A stretch of DNA of 8,692 nucleotides from Pseudomonas sp. (GTDB taxonomy: Bacteria; Pseudomonadota; Gammaproteobacteria; Pseudomonadales; Pseudomonadaceae). The notes under the pieces are model-generated. The model was not told the origin of the DNA. It did not search any database and worked only from the letters and a program-made list of their open reading frames with translations. The position numbers and the translations under genes were made by a program. Of this stretch, positions 1 through 6,631 are shown one piece after another. The stretch is taken from the NCBI GenBank assembly GCA_029240955.1, contig JARDZH010000048.1, positions 1 to 8,692 of the forward strand, in the 5' to 3' direction. Every line of letters begins with the position of its first letter. Position 1 is the stretch's first letter.

Positions 1-726
1 GTCCGACAGGTCGAACGCGAGCAGACCCGCCGCAACGTTGCGCTCATGGCTGTAACGGTCCAGATGCGAGTTGCCTTTGTCGTGGGCATAGATGAAGCGC
101 CCGCGCACGTTGCCGGTCGGCGTCAACGGACCGGAAACGTCCGCTTCGACACGACGGTTGTCCCACGAGCCGACACTGCCGCTGATCTGCGCCTGGAAGG
201 TATCGGTCGGGCGTTTGCGGATGAAGTTGACGGCGGCAGAAGGGTTGCCGGTGCCGCTCATCAGGCCGTTCGCGCCGTGCAACACGTCAACCTGCTCGTA
301 TTCGACCAGATCCTGCTCTCCCACCAGCGTCGTGGACGCGAACGGCATGCCCATGCCGTCGAACTGGAAGGTGTCGATGGTGAAGCCGCGCGAGGTGAAT
401 TCGGTACGGTCGGTCTCGATCTGCTCGACCGTGACCGACGGCGCTGCGCGCAGGGCGTCACGAATCCCGTTGAGCTGGTAATCCTTGATCTGCGCACGGG
501 TAATGGTGGTGACCGCCTGTGGCGTTTCCTTTTCCGTAAGGCCCATTCGCGTCGTGCTGCTCGCCGGTCGGGTCTGATAACCCTCGCTCTGGCTGTTGGC
601 CAAGGCGCCTGTGCTGGTGCTCTGAATTTGGGTTTCAGGCAGTGTCATCTGGTCAGCCGCTTGGGCAAGAGGCAGGGCGCTACAGGCGCTGACCAGCACA
701 AGGCTGGCAGAGAGGCGAGGATTCAC
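1..726 (-). CDS. TonB-dependent siderophore receptor, N-terminal part (FhuE/FpvA-like)
   Basis: Outer-membrane receptor that imports a ferric siderophore using TonB energy. Only the first 242 codons are in the window; the gene continues past the left edge. A GTG start fits because AGGA (minus strand, 737-734) sits 7 nt upstream and no in-frame ATG lies close by. A signal peptide ending about residue 23 (AQA before AD) is followed by a TonB-box-like MTLPETQI (27-34). There is no room for a STN signalling domain, so this is not a transducer-type receptor. The plug domain spans about 58-174, with ETPQAVTTITRAQI (67-80), SRGF (112-115), FDG (122-124) and the hallmark GNPSAAVNFIRKRPT (160-174), followed by the first barrel strands. 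The plug resembles hydroxamate/pyoverdine-type receptors; the exact ligand cannot be told. Fur-like sites upstream suggest iron repression. An oddity: VSAC (12-15) mimics a lipobox, but receptors of this family are not lipoproteins. Confidence 0.93.
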   Translation of the reverse strand, partial: MNPRLSASLVLVSACSALPLAQAADQMTLPETQIQSTSTGALANSQSEGYQTRPASSTTRMGLTEKETPQAVTTITRAQIKDYQLNGIRDALRAAPSVTVEQIETDRTEFTSRGFTIDTFQFDGMGMPFASTTLVGEQDLVEYEQVDVLHGANGLMSGTGNPSAAVNFIRKRPTDTFQAQISGSVGSWDNRRVEADVSGPLTPTGNVRGRFIYAHDKGNSHLDRYSHERNVAAGLLAFDLSD

Positions 727-733
727 GGAAATG

Positions 734-737
734 TCCT
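734..737 (-). promoter_or_regulatory. Ribosome binding site deciding the GTG start of the receptor
   Basis: AGGA on the minus strand lies 7 nt before GTG at 726-724. No in-frame ATG is available nearby, and the signal peptide begins directly from this GTG. Confidence 0.6.
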
Positions 738-747
738 GAAATGTTGT

Positions 748-790
748 GAATGAGAATGAGAGTCTGACGCATATTGCAAATGAGAAACAG
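748..790 (-). promoter_or_regulatory. Two Fur-box-like sites upstream of the receptor
   Basis: Two GAGAAT/CAAATGAGAA-type stretches, at 751-765 and 775-789, each match about 9 of 14 informative positions of the inverted-heptamer Fur consensus (TGATAAT-N-ATTATCA) by eye. They lie 25-65 bp upstream of the receptor start, where the promoter is expected, next to an AT-rich stretch at 791-830. Iron-dependent repression by Fur is the normal control for this receptor family. The matches are partial and no clear -35/-10 pair was identified. Confidence 0.45.
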
Positions 791-915
791 ATGCATACAC
801 AACTAAATTGACATTTTTTTCACAAAGGGGAGGGTGCGGTACCGGGTGTTAGGGAAATGATGGAGACAGGCGAGCCAGAGCGGGCGAGTAAAGCGTGCGG
901 GTTTGCGAAGGGAGG

Positions 916-953
916 CGAACGCGGCGACAGTCGGGCGACCGCCGCCGCGTTCG
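916..953 (-). terminator. Hairpin directly after the catalase stop
   Basis: A perfect 11-bp inverted repeat (arms 916-926 and 943-953, CGAACGCGGCG and its complement) encloses 16 nt that contain a smaller GTCG/CGAC hairpin (930-939). It starts 1 bp after the catalase stop codon at 957-955. There is no run of U behind it on the minus strand, so it is either an atypical intrinsic terminator or a 3'-end protecting stem. Confidence 0.45.
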
Positions 954-954
954 G

Positions 955-2559
955 TCACGCGGTCACGCTAGGCTGCGTCGGTGTTTCCTTATCGGCAGGC
1001 TCTTGCTGCCCGTCGACTGTGGTGGACGCCGGACGATCTTCACCTGGCGCAGGACGCCCCGGCAGTGGCGGCAGTGCCTTGGCTTTTTCCAGATCGATGC
1101 CAGCGCCTTGTGCCAGACGCTGACCGTAATCCGGATCGCAGTGCCAGAAATGCCAGACCATGCGCAGCTGGATATTCTCTGGGCACTGCTTGAGGTCGGC
1201 GACGATATTGGCGATCAGATCCTCGCGCTCCCACTCCTCAAAGCTGCGATAACGCTCGCCGGTCTGCTGGTAATCGGCAGCGGTCTTGCTGGTCTGATAA
1301 CGACCGACATGGCCTTCGACCCACTGCTTGTAATCCGGCCCGCTGCGTTGCGCTTCCCGCAGGCCGCCTTCAGAACTCGGCTCGTAGTTCACGTGCGGGT
1401 TCTCGCCGGCACCGTCGACCTTGTACGTCATCTGCCCGTCCCGCTGGTTGGTCGCGTAAGGGCATTTCGGCGCGTTGATGGGCAGTTGCAGGTAGTTCGG
1501 GCCTACGCGATAGCGCTGGGTATCGGAGTAGGAAAGCGTACGACCTTGCAGCATCTTGTCGTCGGAGAAGTCGATGCCGTCCACCAGCACGCCAGTGCCG
1601 AAGGCCGACTGTTCGGTTTCCGCGAAGAAGTTGGACGGGTTGCGATCCAGCACCACGCGGCCGACCGGCAGCAGCGGGAACTGGTCTTCCGGCCAGCGTT
1701 TGGTGTCGTCCAATGGGTCGAACGGCAATTCATCGTGGGCGTCGTCCGACATGACCTGCACGCACATTTCCCACTCTGGGAATTCACCTCGGTCGATCGA
1801 TTCGTACAGGTCCTTGGTGGCGTGGCCGACCTCGTGCTTCTGGATTTCCGCAGCCTGTTCGCTGGTGAGATTACGCACGCCTTGCTTAGGTTCGAACGAG
1901 AACTTGCACAGCACGGCAACGCCGTCTTCGTTGACCAGCTTGTACGTGTTGACGCTGGAACCTTGCATCTCGCGATAGCTGGCCGGGATGCCCCACGGGC
2001 TTTTCACCCACGTGACCATATGCAGCGCTTCAGGGTGGTGCTGAACGAAATCGTAGAAGCGCCAGGGTTCCTGGCGGTTGGTCACCGGGTCCGGCTTGAA
2101 CGCGTGAATCATGTCCGGAAACTTGATCGCGTCGCGAATGAAGAACACCTTCAGGTTGTTGCCCACCAGGTCCCAGTTGCCATCTTCGGTGTAGAACTTG
2201 ATAGCGAAGCCGCGCGGGTCGCGAGCGGTTTCCGGCGATTCCTTGCTGCCGATCACCGTGGAAAAACGAATGAACACCGGCGTCTTGACGCCGGCCTTGG
2301 TCAGCACCTTGGCCCGGGTGTATTTGCTGGCGGGTTCGTCGCCAATCGTGCCGTAAGGTTCGAAATATCCGTGGGCCGCGGTGCCGCGGGCATGCACCAC
2401 GCGCTCCGGAATACGCTCACGGTCGAAATGGGTGATCTTCTCAATGAACTGATAGTTCTCAAGGGTACCCGGGCCACGCTCGCCAACGCTGCGCAGGCTC
2501 TGATTATCGGTAATGGGGTGCCCTTGGCGGGTTGTAAGTGTGTCGTGTTTCTCGGTCAT
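955..2559 (-). CDS. Monofunctional haem catalase, small-subunit, clade-1-like
   Basis: Converts hydrogen peroxide to water and oxygen. The protein is 534 residues. The start is ATG at 2559-2557, set by a strong AAGGAGAG 5 nt upstream; an in-frame ATG ten codons earlier (2589) lacks such a site and would add residues unlike the family. The catalytic core is complete: distal His56 in PERVVHARG, Asn128 in [11 protein letters not shown], and proximal haem-ligand Tyr344 with Arg340 in [14 protein letters not shown]. The segment [20 protein letters not shown] (139-158) is closer to clade-1 bacterial and plant catalases, including Pseudomonas KatB/CatF, than to clade 3; this is judged by eye. No signal peptide is visible, so it is probably cytoplasmic. 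The last ~40 residues form a Pro/Thr/Glu-rich tail, likely disordered. It is transcribed divergently from the reductase at 2750. No OxyR site was recognised in the spacer. Confidence 0.97.
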   Translation of the reverse strand: MTEKHDTLTTRQGHPITDNQSLRSVGERGPGTLENYQFIEKITHFDRERIPERVVHARGTAAHGYFEPYGTIGDEPASKYTRAKVLTKAGVKTPVFIRFSTVIGSKESPETARDPRGFAIKFYTEDGNWDLVGNNLKVFFIRDAIKFPDMIHAFKPDPVTNRQEPWRFYDFVQHHPEALHMVTWVKSPWGIPASYREMQGSSVNTYKLVNEDGVAVLCKFSFEPKQGVRNLTSEQAAEIQKHEVGHATKDLYESIDRGEFPEWEMCVQVMSDDAHDELPFDPLDDTKRWPEDQFPLLPVGRVVLDRNPSNFFAETEQSAFGTGVLVDGIDFSDDKMLQGRTLSYSDTQRYRVGPNYLQLPINAPKCPYATNQRDGQMTYKVDGAGENPHVNYEPSSEGGLREAQRSGPDYKQWVEGHVGRYQTSKTAADYQQTGERYRSFEEWEREDLIANIVADLKQCPENIQLRMVWHFWHCDPDYGQRLAQGAGIDLEKAKALPPLPGRPAPGEDRPASTTVDGQQEPADKETPTQPSVTA

Positions 2560-2749
2560 TTTTACTCTCCTTACATCCTGTTTCATCAAGCCACATCAGG
2601 TGTTCAGGATTTGGGCCGTCTCTCGCCGTTTGGTTTCGCCCGGCGGACGAATGGTCCGGATCACAGCGCGCGTCCGAAAGAATGCACGCAGCCGACAGGT
2701 CGCGGTCTGTGTTGATTCAACGTCATGCAACTTGAATGGAGGACTGCAG
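2560..2749. promoter_or_regulatory. Divergent promoter region, catalase / PRISE reductase
   Basis: This 190-bp spacer must hold promoters for both genes unless they share distant ones. It is GC-rich, and no good -35/-10 pair was found on either strand. It contains an inverted pair CGGAC (2644-2648) / GTCCG (2654-2658) with a 5-nt gap and a further GTCCG at 2672-2676, which could be operator half-sites. TTGATTCAA at 2712-2720 is a near-palindrome close to the reductase start. Confidence 0.5.
2565..2572 (-). promoter_or_regulatory. Ribosome binding site of the catalase
   Basis: AAGGAGAG on the minus strand ends 5 nt before ATG 2559-2557. It decides in favour of this start over the upstream in-frame ATG at 2589. 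Confidence 0.75.
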
Positions 2750-3793
2750 ATGTCTGCACAGCACGTACTGATCGCCGGCGCCAGCGGTGTCATCGGCAAG
2801 GCGGTACTGGACAGCTTCGCCGCGATCGGGTGGCAGATCACCACGGTGGGCAGGTCGAGCAAAGCGCCCAGCGACCATCCGCATCTGGCCGCCGACCTGC
2901 TCGACGCCGCGAGCCTCGCTGACACCAAAGCCGCGCTCGAAGGCGTCACTCACCTGTTCTACAGCGCGCTCAAGCCCAATCCGGACCCAGGCGTGGAAGC
3001 GGACGAAAACGCGGCGATGTTCGAGAACCTGGTCGGCGCCCTGCGCAGCGCGGGCGCGAGTCTTGAGCGGATCACCTTCGTCCAGGGCGGCAAGGTGTAC
3101 GGCGCTCAACTGGGCGTCTACAAGACGCCGGCTCGTGAGGATGACAGTCGGCATTTCCCGCCGAATCTGTACTTCCGCCATGAAGACTTCGCGCGGTCGC
3201 TGGAAGCAGAAGGCATTCGCTGGACCGCGCTTCGCCCGGATATCGTGATCGGCCATTCGCTGGGTTCGGCCATGAACCTGGGCAACCTGATCGGTCTCTA
3301 CGGGACGCTCTGCCGCGAAACCGGAACGGCCATGCAGTTTCCCGGCTCGGAACAGGCCTACCGCAATGCCGTGGTCAACGTGACTTCAGCCGAGCTGATC
3401 GGGGAAGCGGCGGTTTGGGCCGCTGTGAACAATGCCGACGGCGCTTACAACCTGACCAATGGCGATGTGTTCCGCTGGAGCCATGTGTGGCCGAAGCTGG
3501 CGGAGTGGTTTGGCCTGGAAGTCGGTGAGCCGCAGCCCATTTCTCTGGAACAGAGGATCAAAGCCCTGCGCCCGGTGTGGAAACAGCTGGCGGAGCGTGA
3601 AGGTCTGAGCGAGACCGATCCGGACCGGATTGCGCTCGGTTCCTTCGGCGACTTCATCTTTCATGTGGAGAAGGACGCCTTCTTCGACGTGACCAAAGCG
3701 CGTCAGGCCGGATTCAACGCCATGACGCTGCGTTCCGATGACGTCATGCTGGCGCATCTGGAAGACATGCGCGCTCGCAAGCTCATCCCCTGA
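2750..3793 (+). CDS. PRISE-family short-chain reductase (progesterone 5-beta-reductase / iridoid synthase-like)
   Basis: NAD(P)H-dependent reductase of the atypical extended SDR family called PRISE, which reduces activated C=C bonds of enones or enals. The protein is 347 residues. ATG 2750 is preceded by TGGAGG (2737-2742) at 7 nt; upstream codons in the frame lack family similarity. The Rossmann fingerprint is GASGVIG (10-16), with VGR (33-35) after beta-2. The PRISE lysine lies in QGGKVYG (Lys115), the equivalent of the plant TGxKxY motif, and NLYFRHED (139-146) matches the plant NFYYxxED motif. LRPDIVIG, NGDVFRWSHVWPKLAEWFG and the C-terminal ARKLIP also follow the plant enzymes. There is no classical SDR YxxxK. 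The aromatic pair is Tyr141-Phe142 rather than Tyr-Tyr. The natural substrate in bacteria is unknown. It stands alone, divergent from the catalase and convergent with the bestrophin gene 13 bp away. Confidence 0.92.
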   Translation: MSAQHVLIAGASGVIGKAVLDSFAAIGWQITTVGRSSKAPSDHPHLAADLLDAASLADTKAALEGVTHLFYSALKPNPDPGVEADENAAMFENLVGALRSAGASLERITFVQGGKVYGAQLGVYKTPAREDDSRHFPPNLYFRHEDFARSLEAEGIRWTALRPDIVIGHSLGSAMNLGNLIGLYGTLCRETGTAMQFPGSEQAYRNAVVNVTSAELIGEAAVWAAVNNADGAYNLTNGDVFRWSHVWPKLAEWFGLEVGEPQPISLEQRIKALRPVWKQLAEREGLSETDPDRIALGSFGDFIFHVEKDAFFDVTKARQAGFNAMTLRSDDVMLAHLEDMRARKLIP

Positions 3794-3806
3794 GCGCCAA
3801 TCGAGC

Positions 3807-4712
3807 TTACAGCAGCACCCCGTCTCGCGGCTCAAGCGGGGCGGGTGCCGGTTCGTCGAGCAATTCCAGAACGGCAATCTCGATGTTCCGGCACATCGCC
3901 TCCAGCGGCAGGTCATTGGGCAGCGTGTCGAACGGGTCGGCGATCTGATCGCCCAGCGCGTCCAGGCCGAAGAAGGTGTACGCCAGCACGCACACCGCAA
4001 ACGGCGTGAACCAGCCGATGGTATCGACCAGGCAGAACGGCAGCAGAAAGCAGTACACATGCACCACCCGGTGCAGCATCAGAATGTAGGGGTAGGGAAT
4101 GGGCGTGCTTTTGATCCGCTCACATCCGCCGAGTACGTAGGAAAGTCGCGACAGCTGCCGGTCGATATTCAGCCGCGCCGCCGTCCCGCCCCCTGCAGTC
4201 TCTATCGCTTCGCCATAACGCCGACCGAGCGCACCGAGCACGGCGCTGGGCAGATTGTGCTTGGGTTGTGCGACCGCACCCAGCCAGTTTCGGGCTTGCT
4301 CGCTTGGCGGTTCATCGCGCAGGTGGGTCTTGAGCGCCAGCGCGAACGCGGTCAGGCCATCGGCCAGGGAACGCCGCTGCGGCGCCGCGAGGTTGGGCAG
4401 CAGACTCAGGCTCTGACGCGTCAGGTTGCGGCTGACGATCAGCAACTCGCCCCATAACGTCCGCGCCTCCCAGAACCGCTGGTACGCCACGGTGTTGCGA
4501 AAGCCGAGGAAGATCGCGAGCGTCAGCCCCCAGAGCGTGAAGGGCGTGGCGGTCAGGATCACTTTGAAGTGGAAGAGGGTGCCATGCACGGCGACCACGG
4601 CCGAACTGACCAGTACCGTGAACAGCACCTTGCGCCAGATGGCGGGAATGATCGACCCCTTGAGGGAAAACATCAGGGTCAGGGCGGAAGGATCTTGCGG
4701 ACGAATGATCAA
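3807..4712 (-). CDS. Bestrophin-family ion channel (YneE-like, formerly UPF0187)
   Basis: Inner-membrane protein of the bestrophin family; bacterial members form pentameric ion channels. It is 301 residues, close to E. coli YneE. A TTG start at 4712-4710 is chosen because the resulting MIIRPQ fits the family's usual N-terminus (MIVRP-type) and AAGGA lies 9 nt upstream; the first in-frame ATG is only at codon 14, and a nearer ATG (4722) is out of frame. Seen: GSIIPAIW (19-26), a first hydrophobic segment (28-47), the signature AIFLGFRN (66-73) with a second segment, the hydrophobic block around HVYCFLLPFCLVDTIGWFTP, then FFGLDALGDQIADPFDTLPNDLPL, the typical acidic C-terminal family motif. It lies downstream of the sugar porter on the same strand but behind a strong terminator, so it probably has its own promoter inside the porter's 3' end or depends on read-through. 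The ion carried cannot be told. Confidence 0.92.
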   Translation of the reverse strand: MIIRPQDPSALTLMFSLKGSIIPAIWRKVLFTVLVSSAVVAVHGTLFHFKVILTATPFTLWGLTLAIFLGFRNTVAYQRFWEARTLWGELLIVSRNLTRQSLSLLPNLAAPQRRSLADGLTAFALALKTHLRDEPPSEQARNWLGAVAQPKHNLPSAVLGALGRRYGEAIETAGGGTAARLNIDRQLSRLSYVLGGCERIKSTPIPYPYILMLHRVVHVYCFLLPFCLVDTIGWFTPFAVCVLAYTFFGLDALGDQIADPFDTLPNDLPLEAMCRNIEIAVLELLDEPAPAPLEPRDGVLL

Positions 4713-4721
4713 CTGCGGACA

Positions 4722-4726
4722 TCCTT
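4722..4726 (-). promoter_or_regulatory. Ribosome binding site for the TTG start of the bestrophin gene
   Basis: AAGGA on the minus strand lies 9 nt before TTG 4712-4710. An out-of-frame ATG (4722-4720) overlaps the site's end and opens a different frame without family similarity. Confidence 0.5.
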
Positions 4727-4727
4727 C

Positions 4728-4762
4728 AGAACAAGGCCGGTGTCATACCCTGACACCGGCCT
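4728..4762 (-). terminator. Intrinsic terminator of the MFS transporter
   Basis: A perfect 12-bp stem (arms 4734-4745 and 4751-4762, AGGCCGGTGTCA and its complement) with a 5-nt loop stands 25 bp after the transporter stop. On the minus strand it is followed by TTGTTCT, a modest U-rich tail. It ends about 21 bp before the bestrophin start, so the two genes are probably not simply co-transcribed. Confidence 0.8.
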
Positions 4763-4787
4763 GTTGGAAACACCAGTCGCGCTGTAC

Positions 4788-6209
4788 TCAGAGCTCTTTC
4801 TTGAGGTGCTTCTCGATCTGTTCCAGCGACTTGCCCTTGGTTTCCGGCAGACACAGGAACACGAACAGCAGCGAGCCGATGTTGATCACAGCGAACACGA
4901 AGAAGGTCGGGTTGCCGAGCTTTTCGGCCGCGATAGGGAAGCTGAAAGCAACGGTGGCGTTAAACAGCCACTGCATCGAAACCGCAACGCCGGTCAGCAG
5001 GCCTCTGACCTGCATCGGGAACAGTTCCGACATCAGCAGCCAGTACACCGGCGAAACACAGGCCTGCATGAACAGCAGGAACACCAGAATGCACGCCAGC
5101 GCGGTGTAGCTCTGGGTCACGTCCTGCGGCATGAACTGCAGCACCAGACCCAGCGCGGTCTGCATCAGAATGACCATGACCAGACCGGTCATCAGCAGAT
5201 GACGGCGGCCGTAGCGACCGATCGCCCAGATGCCGATCAGCGTTGCGATCACCGACACCACGCCATTGCCGATAGTGGCGGTCAGGGCGGCATTGGTGCC
5301 CATCCCGGTCGACTTGAGGATGATCGGCGTGTAGTACATGAACGCGTTGACGCCGGTGAACTGTGCCGTGAAGCCCAGGCCGACGCCGATCAGCAGCAGC
5401 TTGATGACCCAGCCCTGGCGCAGCAGGTCCTTGATTGCCGGACGATGGCGCGCCTGTTCATCCTGCGCCTTCATCTCGGCGATTTCGCGCTGCGCGTCGG
5501 CTTTGGTTTCACGCAGCTGTTCCAGGACTTCTTCGGCTTCATCGAAGCGACGCTTGGAGGCCAGCCAACGTGGGGAAGCCGGCACGAAGAAGGTCCCGAT
5601 CAGCAGCAGGATGCCCGGAATCATGGCGATGGCCAGCATGTAGCGCCAGATGCCAGGCGTGTGCAGCAACGCGGCCATCACGGCGCTCAGCACATAGGCG
5701 AGCAGCTGGCCGCTGACGATCATCAGCTCGTTGCGGCTGACCAGACGCGCACGCCGCGATGGGCCGGCGATCTCGGCAATGAACACCGGCACGGTGGCAG
5801 AACCGCCGCCAACCGCGATGCCCAGCAGAAAGCGCGCGGCGATCATGAAGTCGATGCCCGGCGCGACGGCGGTACCCAACGCACCGGCGATGAACAGCAC
5901 CGACAGCAGGCGCAAGGTCAGACGCCGTCCGAAGCGGTCGGAAATGTAGCCGCTGGCAAGCGAACCGAACGCAGCGCCCACGATCAGCGACGCGGTGACC
6001 AGTCCTTCGGTGTAAGCATTGAGCCCCAGCCCGCCTTGATCGACCGGCAGCGTCATGAATGGCAGCGCACCGGCGATGATCCCGGTGTCATAGCCGAACG
6101 CGAGCGCGCCCATGGTCGCCACAAGAACAGAAATGAAGATAAGCCGCCGCGCCGACGCGCGCTGCTTGCCGTGAGAACCGGCCGTTGAGGAAGTAATGCT
6201 TGCAGACAT
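4788..6209 (-). CDS. MFS sugar porter (hexose / inositol-type proton symporter)
   Basis: Inner-membrane transporter of the sugar porter family (TC 2.A.1.1), probably importing a sugar or polyol with protons. It has 473 residues and about 12 membrane segments. ATG 6209-6207 is chosen; GAAGGG lies 11 nt upstream, a rather long spacing, and the extra codons back to 6260 look unlike the family. Family marks: GYDTGIIAGALPF (39-51) in helix 1, DRFGRR (91-96) in loop 2-3, PVFIAEIAGPSRR (141-153), PASPRWL (210-216), a charged central loop (about 217-255), QFTGVNAFMYY in helix 7, GRYGRR in loop 8-9, and PETKGKSLEQIE (455-466) near the end. The glutamate of the usual PESPRWL is alanine here. The stretch SRNELMIVSGQL (158-169) recalls myo-inositol/hexose transporters of the IolT type, but no metabolic gene nearby fixes the substrate. 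The leader contains a strong inverted repeat. Confidence 0.93.
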   Translation of the reverse strand: MSASITSSTAGSHGKQRASARRLIFISVLVATMGALAFGYDTGIIAGALPFMTLPVDQGGLGLNAYTEGLVTASLIVGAAFGSLASGYISDRFGRRLTLRLLSVLFIAGALGTAVAPGIDFMIAARFLLGIAVGGGSATVPVFIAEIAGPSRRARLVSRNELMIVSGQLLAYVLSAVMAALLHTPGIWRYMLAIAMIPGILLLIGTFFVPASPRWLASKRRFDEAEEVLEQLRETKADAQREIAEMKAQDEQARHRPAIKDLLRQGWVIKLLLIGVGLGFTAQFTGVNAFMYYTPIILKSTGMGTNAALTATIGNGVVSVIATLIGIWAIGRYGRRHLLMTGLVMVILMQTALGLVLQFMPQDVTQSYTALACILVFLLFMQACVSPVYWLLMSELFPMQVRGLLTGVAVSMQWLFNATVAFSFPIAAEKLGNPTFFVFAVINIGSLLFVFLCLPETKGKSLEQIEKHLKKEL

Positions 6210-6230
6210 GAACAGATGAACCCTTCTCTT

Positions 6231-6294
6231 GGAACTAGCGTGGTGCCAGTACACCGACATGAGGGTTTAGGGGGTTGTCGACAGCGCTAGTTCC
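6231..6294 (-). promoter_or_regulatory. Long inverted repeat in the transporter leader: structured 5' UTR or operator
   Basis: Perfect 10-bp inverted arms GGAACTAGCG (6231-6240) and CGCTAGTTCC (6285-6294) enclose 44 nt. Inside are two weaker hairpins: GGTG/CACC (6242-6245 and 6252-6255) and GACA/TGTC (6256-6259 and 6276-6279), so the RNA could fold as a three-way junction. The element ends just upstream of the transporter's ribosome binding site. An AT-rich stretch at 6297-6320, including the palindrome GATATATC (6313-6320), is the likely promoter. No known riboswitch class was recognised. A protein operator with two distant half-sites is equally possible. Confidence 0.45.
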
Positions 6295-6358
6295 CTGATT
6301 TTGAAACAATTTGATATATCCAGACCGCGCGACAGTTTTGGTGCCGCTACGCGCCTAA

Positions 6359-6421
6359 CGCCAGCGAGCTGGCTCCTACGGGTCGGTAACGCGCAATCTT
6401 GCAGGAGCCAGCTTGCTGGCG
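6359..6421. repeat. REP doublet (REPIN-like), GCCAGC/GCTGGC type
   Basis: Two 21-bp REP arms in opposite orientation (6359-6379 and 6401-6421) are complementary with two mismatches and separated by 21 nt. The right arm reads GCAGGAGCCAGC, then TT, then GCTGGCG; the left arm has the usual GTAG head when read on the minus strand. Each arm is itself a small palindrome (GCCAGC/GCTGGC). Such doublets are spread by RAYT transposases encoded elsewhere; none is in this window. Confidence 0.85.
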
Positions 6422-6631
6422 AAGCGCCGGCCCGAACACACCGGTTTTACGGTCCAGGCCCTGGCACAACATCTTTCGAAACATCTTGGCGTCAAAACCG
6501 TGAACTAACTTGCGCGCTAGACGATCCTTTACTTGCGCTTTCAGCGCGCCCCCGCGGAGGCCGGTGCATTCGCATCAGGCACCCATCCCTACTCGCTGAA
6601 CGTTGTAGTCGCTGAATAACAAGGAGTCGCC
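6422..6631. other. Gene-less spacer before the DUF2231-dehydrogenase operon
   Basis: No gene is supported here. The stretch probably holds the operon promoter, but no clear -35/-10 pair was found. Visible structure: CGGTTTT (6442-6448) with AAAACCG (6494-6500), extendable by two pairs across a bulge; the palindrome CCAGGCCCTGG (6454-6464); AACATCTT repeated directly at 6468 and 6480 around TTTCGAAA; and a short GCGCT-TTC-AGCGC hairpin (6535-6547). Confidence 0.5.
6621..6626 (+). promoter_or_regulatory. Ribosome binding site deciding the GTG start at 6632
   Basis: AAGGAG ends 5 nt before GTG 6632-6634. No in-frame ATG is near the beginning of this reading frame; the next in-frame ATG is far inside, beyond the predicted membrane segments 1-3. 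Confidence 0.7.

Noticed and set aside
46..753. 235-codon plus-strand frame over the receptor gene
   Set aside because: The minus strand carries a clear signal peptide and TonB plug; the plus frame has no family similarity.
895..2715. 606-codon open frame on the plus strand, longer than the catalase opposite it
   Set aside because: It is antisense to a catalase with all catalytic residues in place, has no recognisable domain, and long antisense frames are common in GC-rich DNA.
4312..4722. ATG-started frame at 4722 as the beginning of the bestrophin gene
   Set aside because: It is out of frame with the bestrophin coding sequence and shows no membrane segments or similarity. A frameshift is not needed, because TTG at 4712 gives the expected family N-terminus.
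4569..6188. 539-codon plus-strand frame rich in His, Gln, Arg and Asp
   Set aside because: It is antisense to the MFS transporter; the composition is that of a reverse-strand shadow of membrane-protein codons.
6231..6294. Inverted repeat read as ends of a miniature mobile element
   Set aside because: The 64-bp interval has no flanking target-site duplication and is too short for known elements of this type.
6301..6615. 104-codon plus-strand frame in the divergent spacer
   Set aside because: It reads through the REP doublet, starts without a ribosome binding site and has low-complexity composition.
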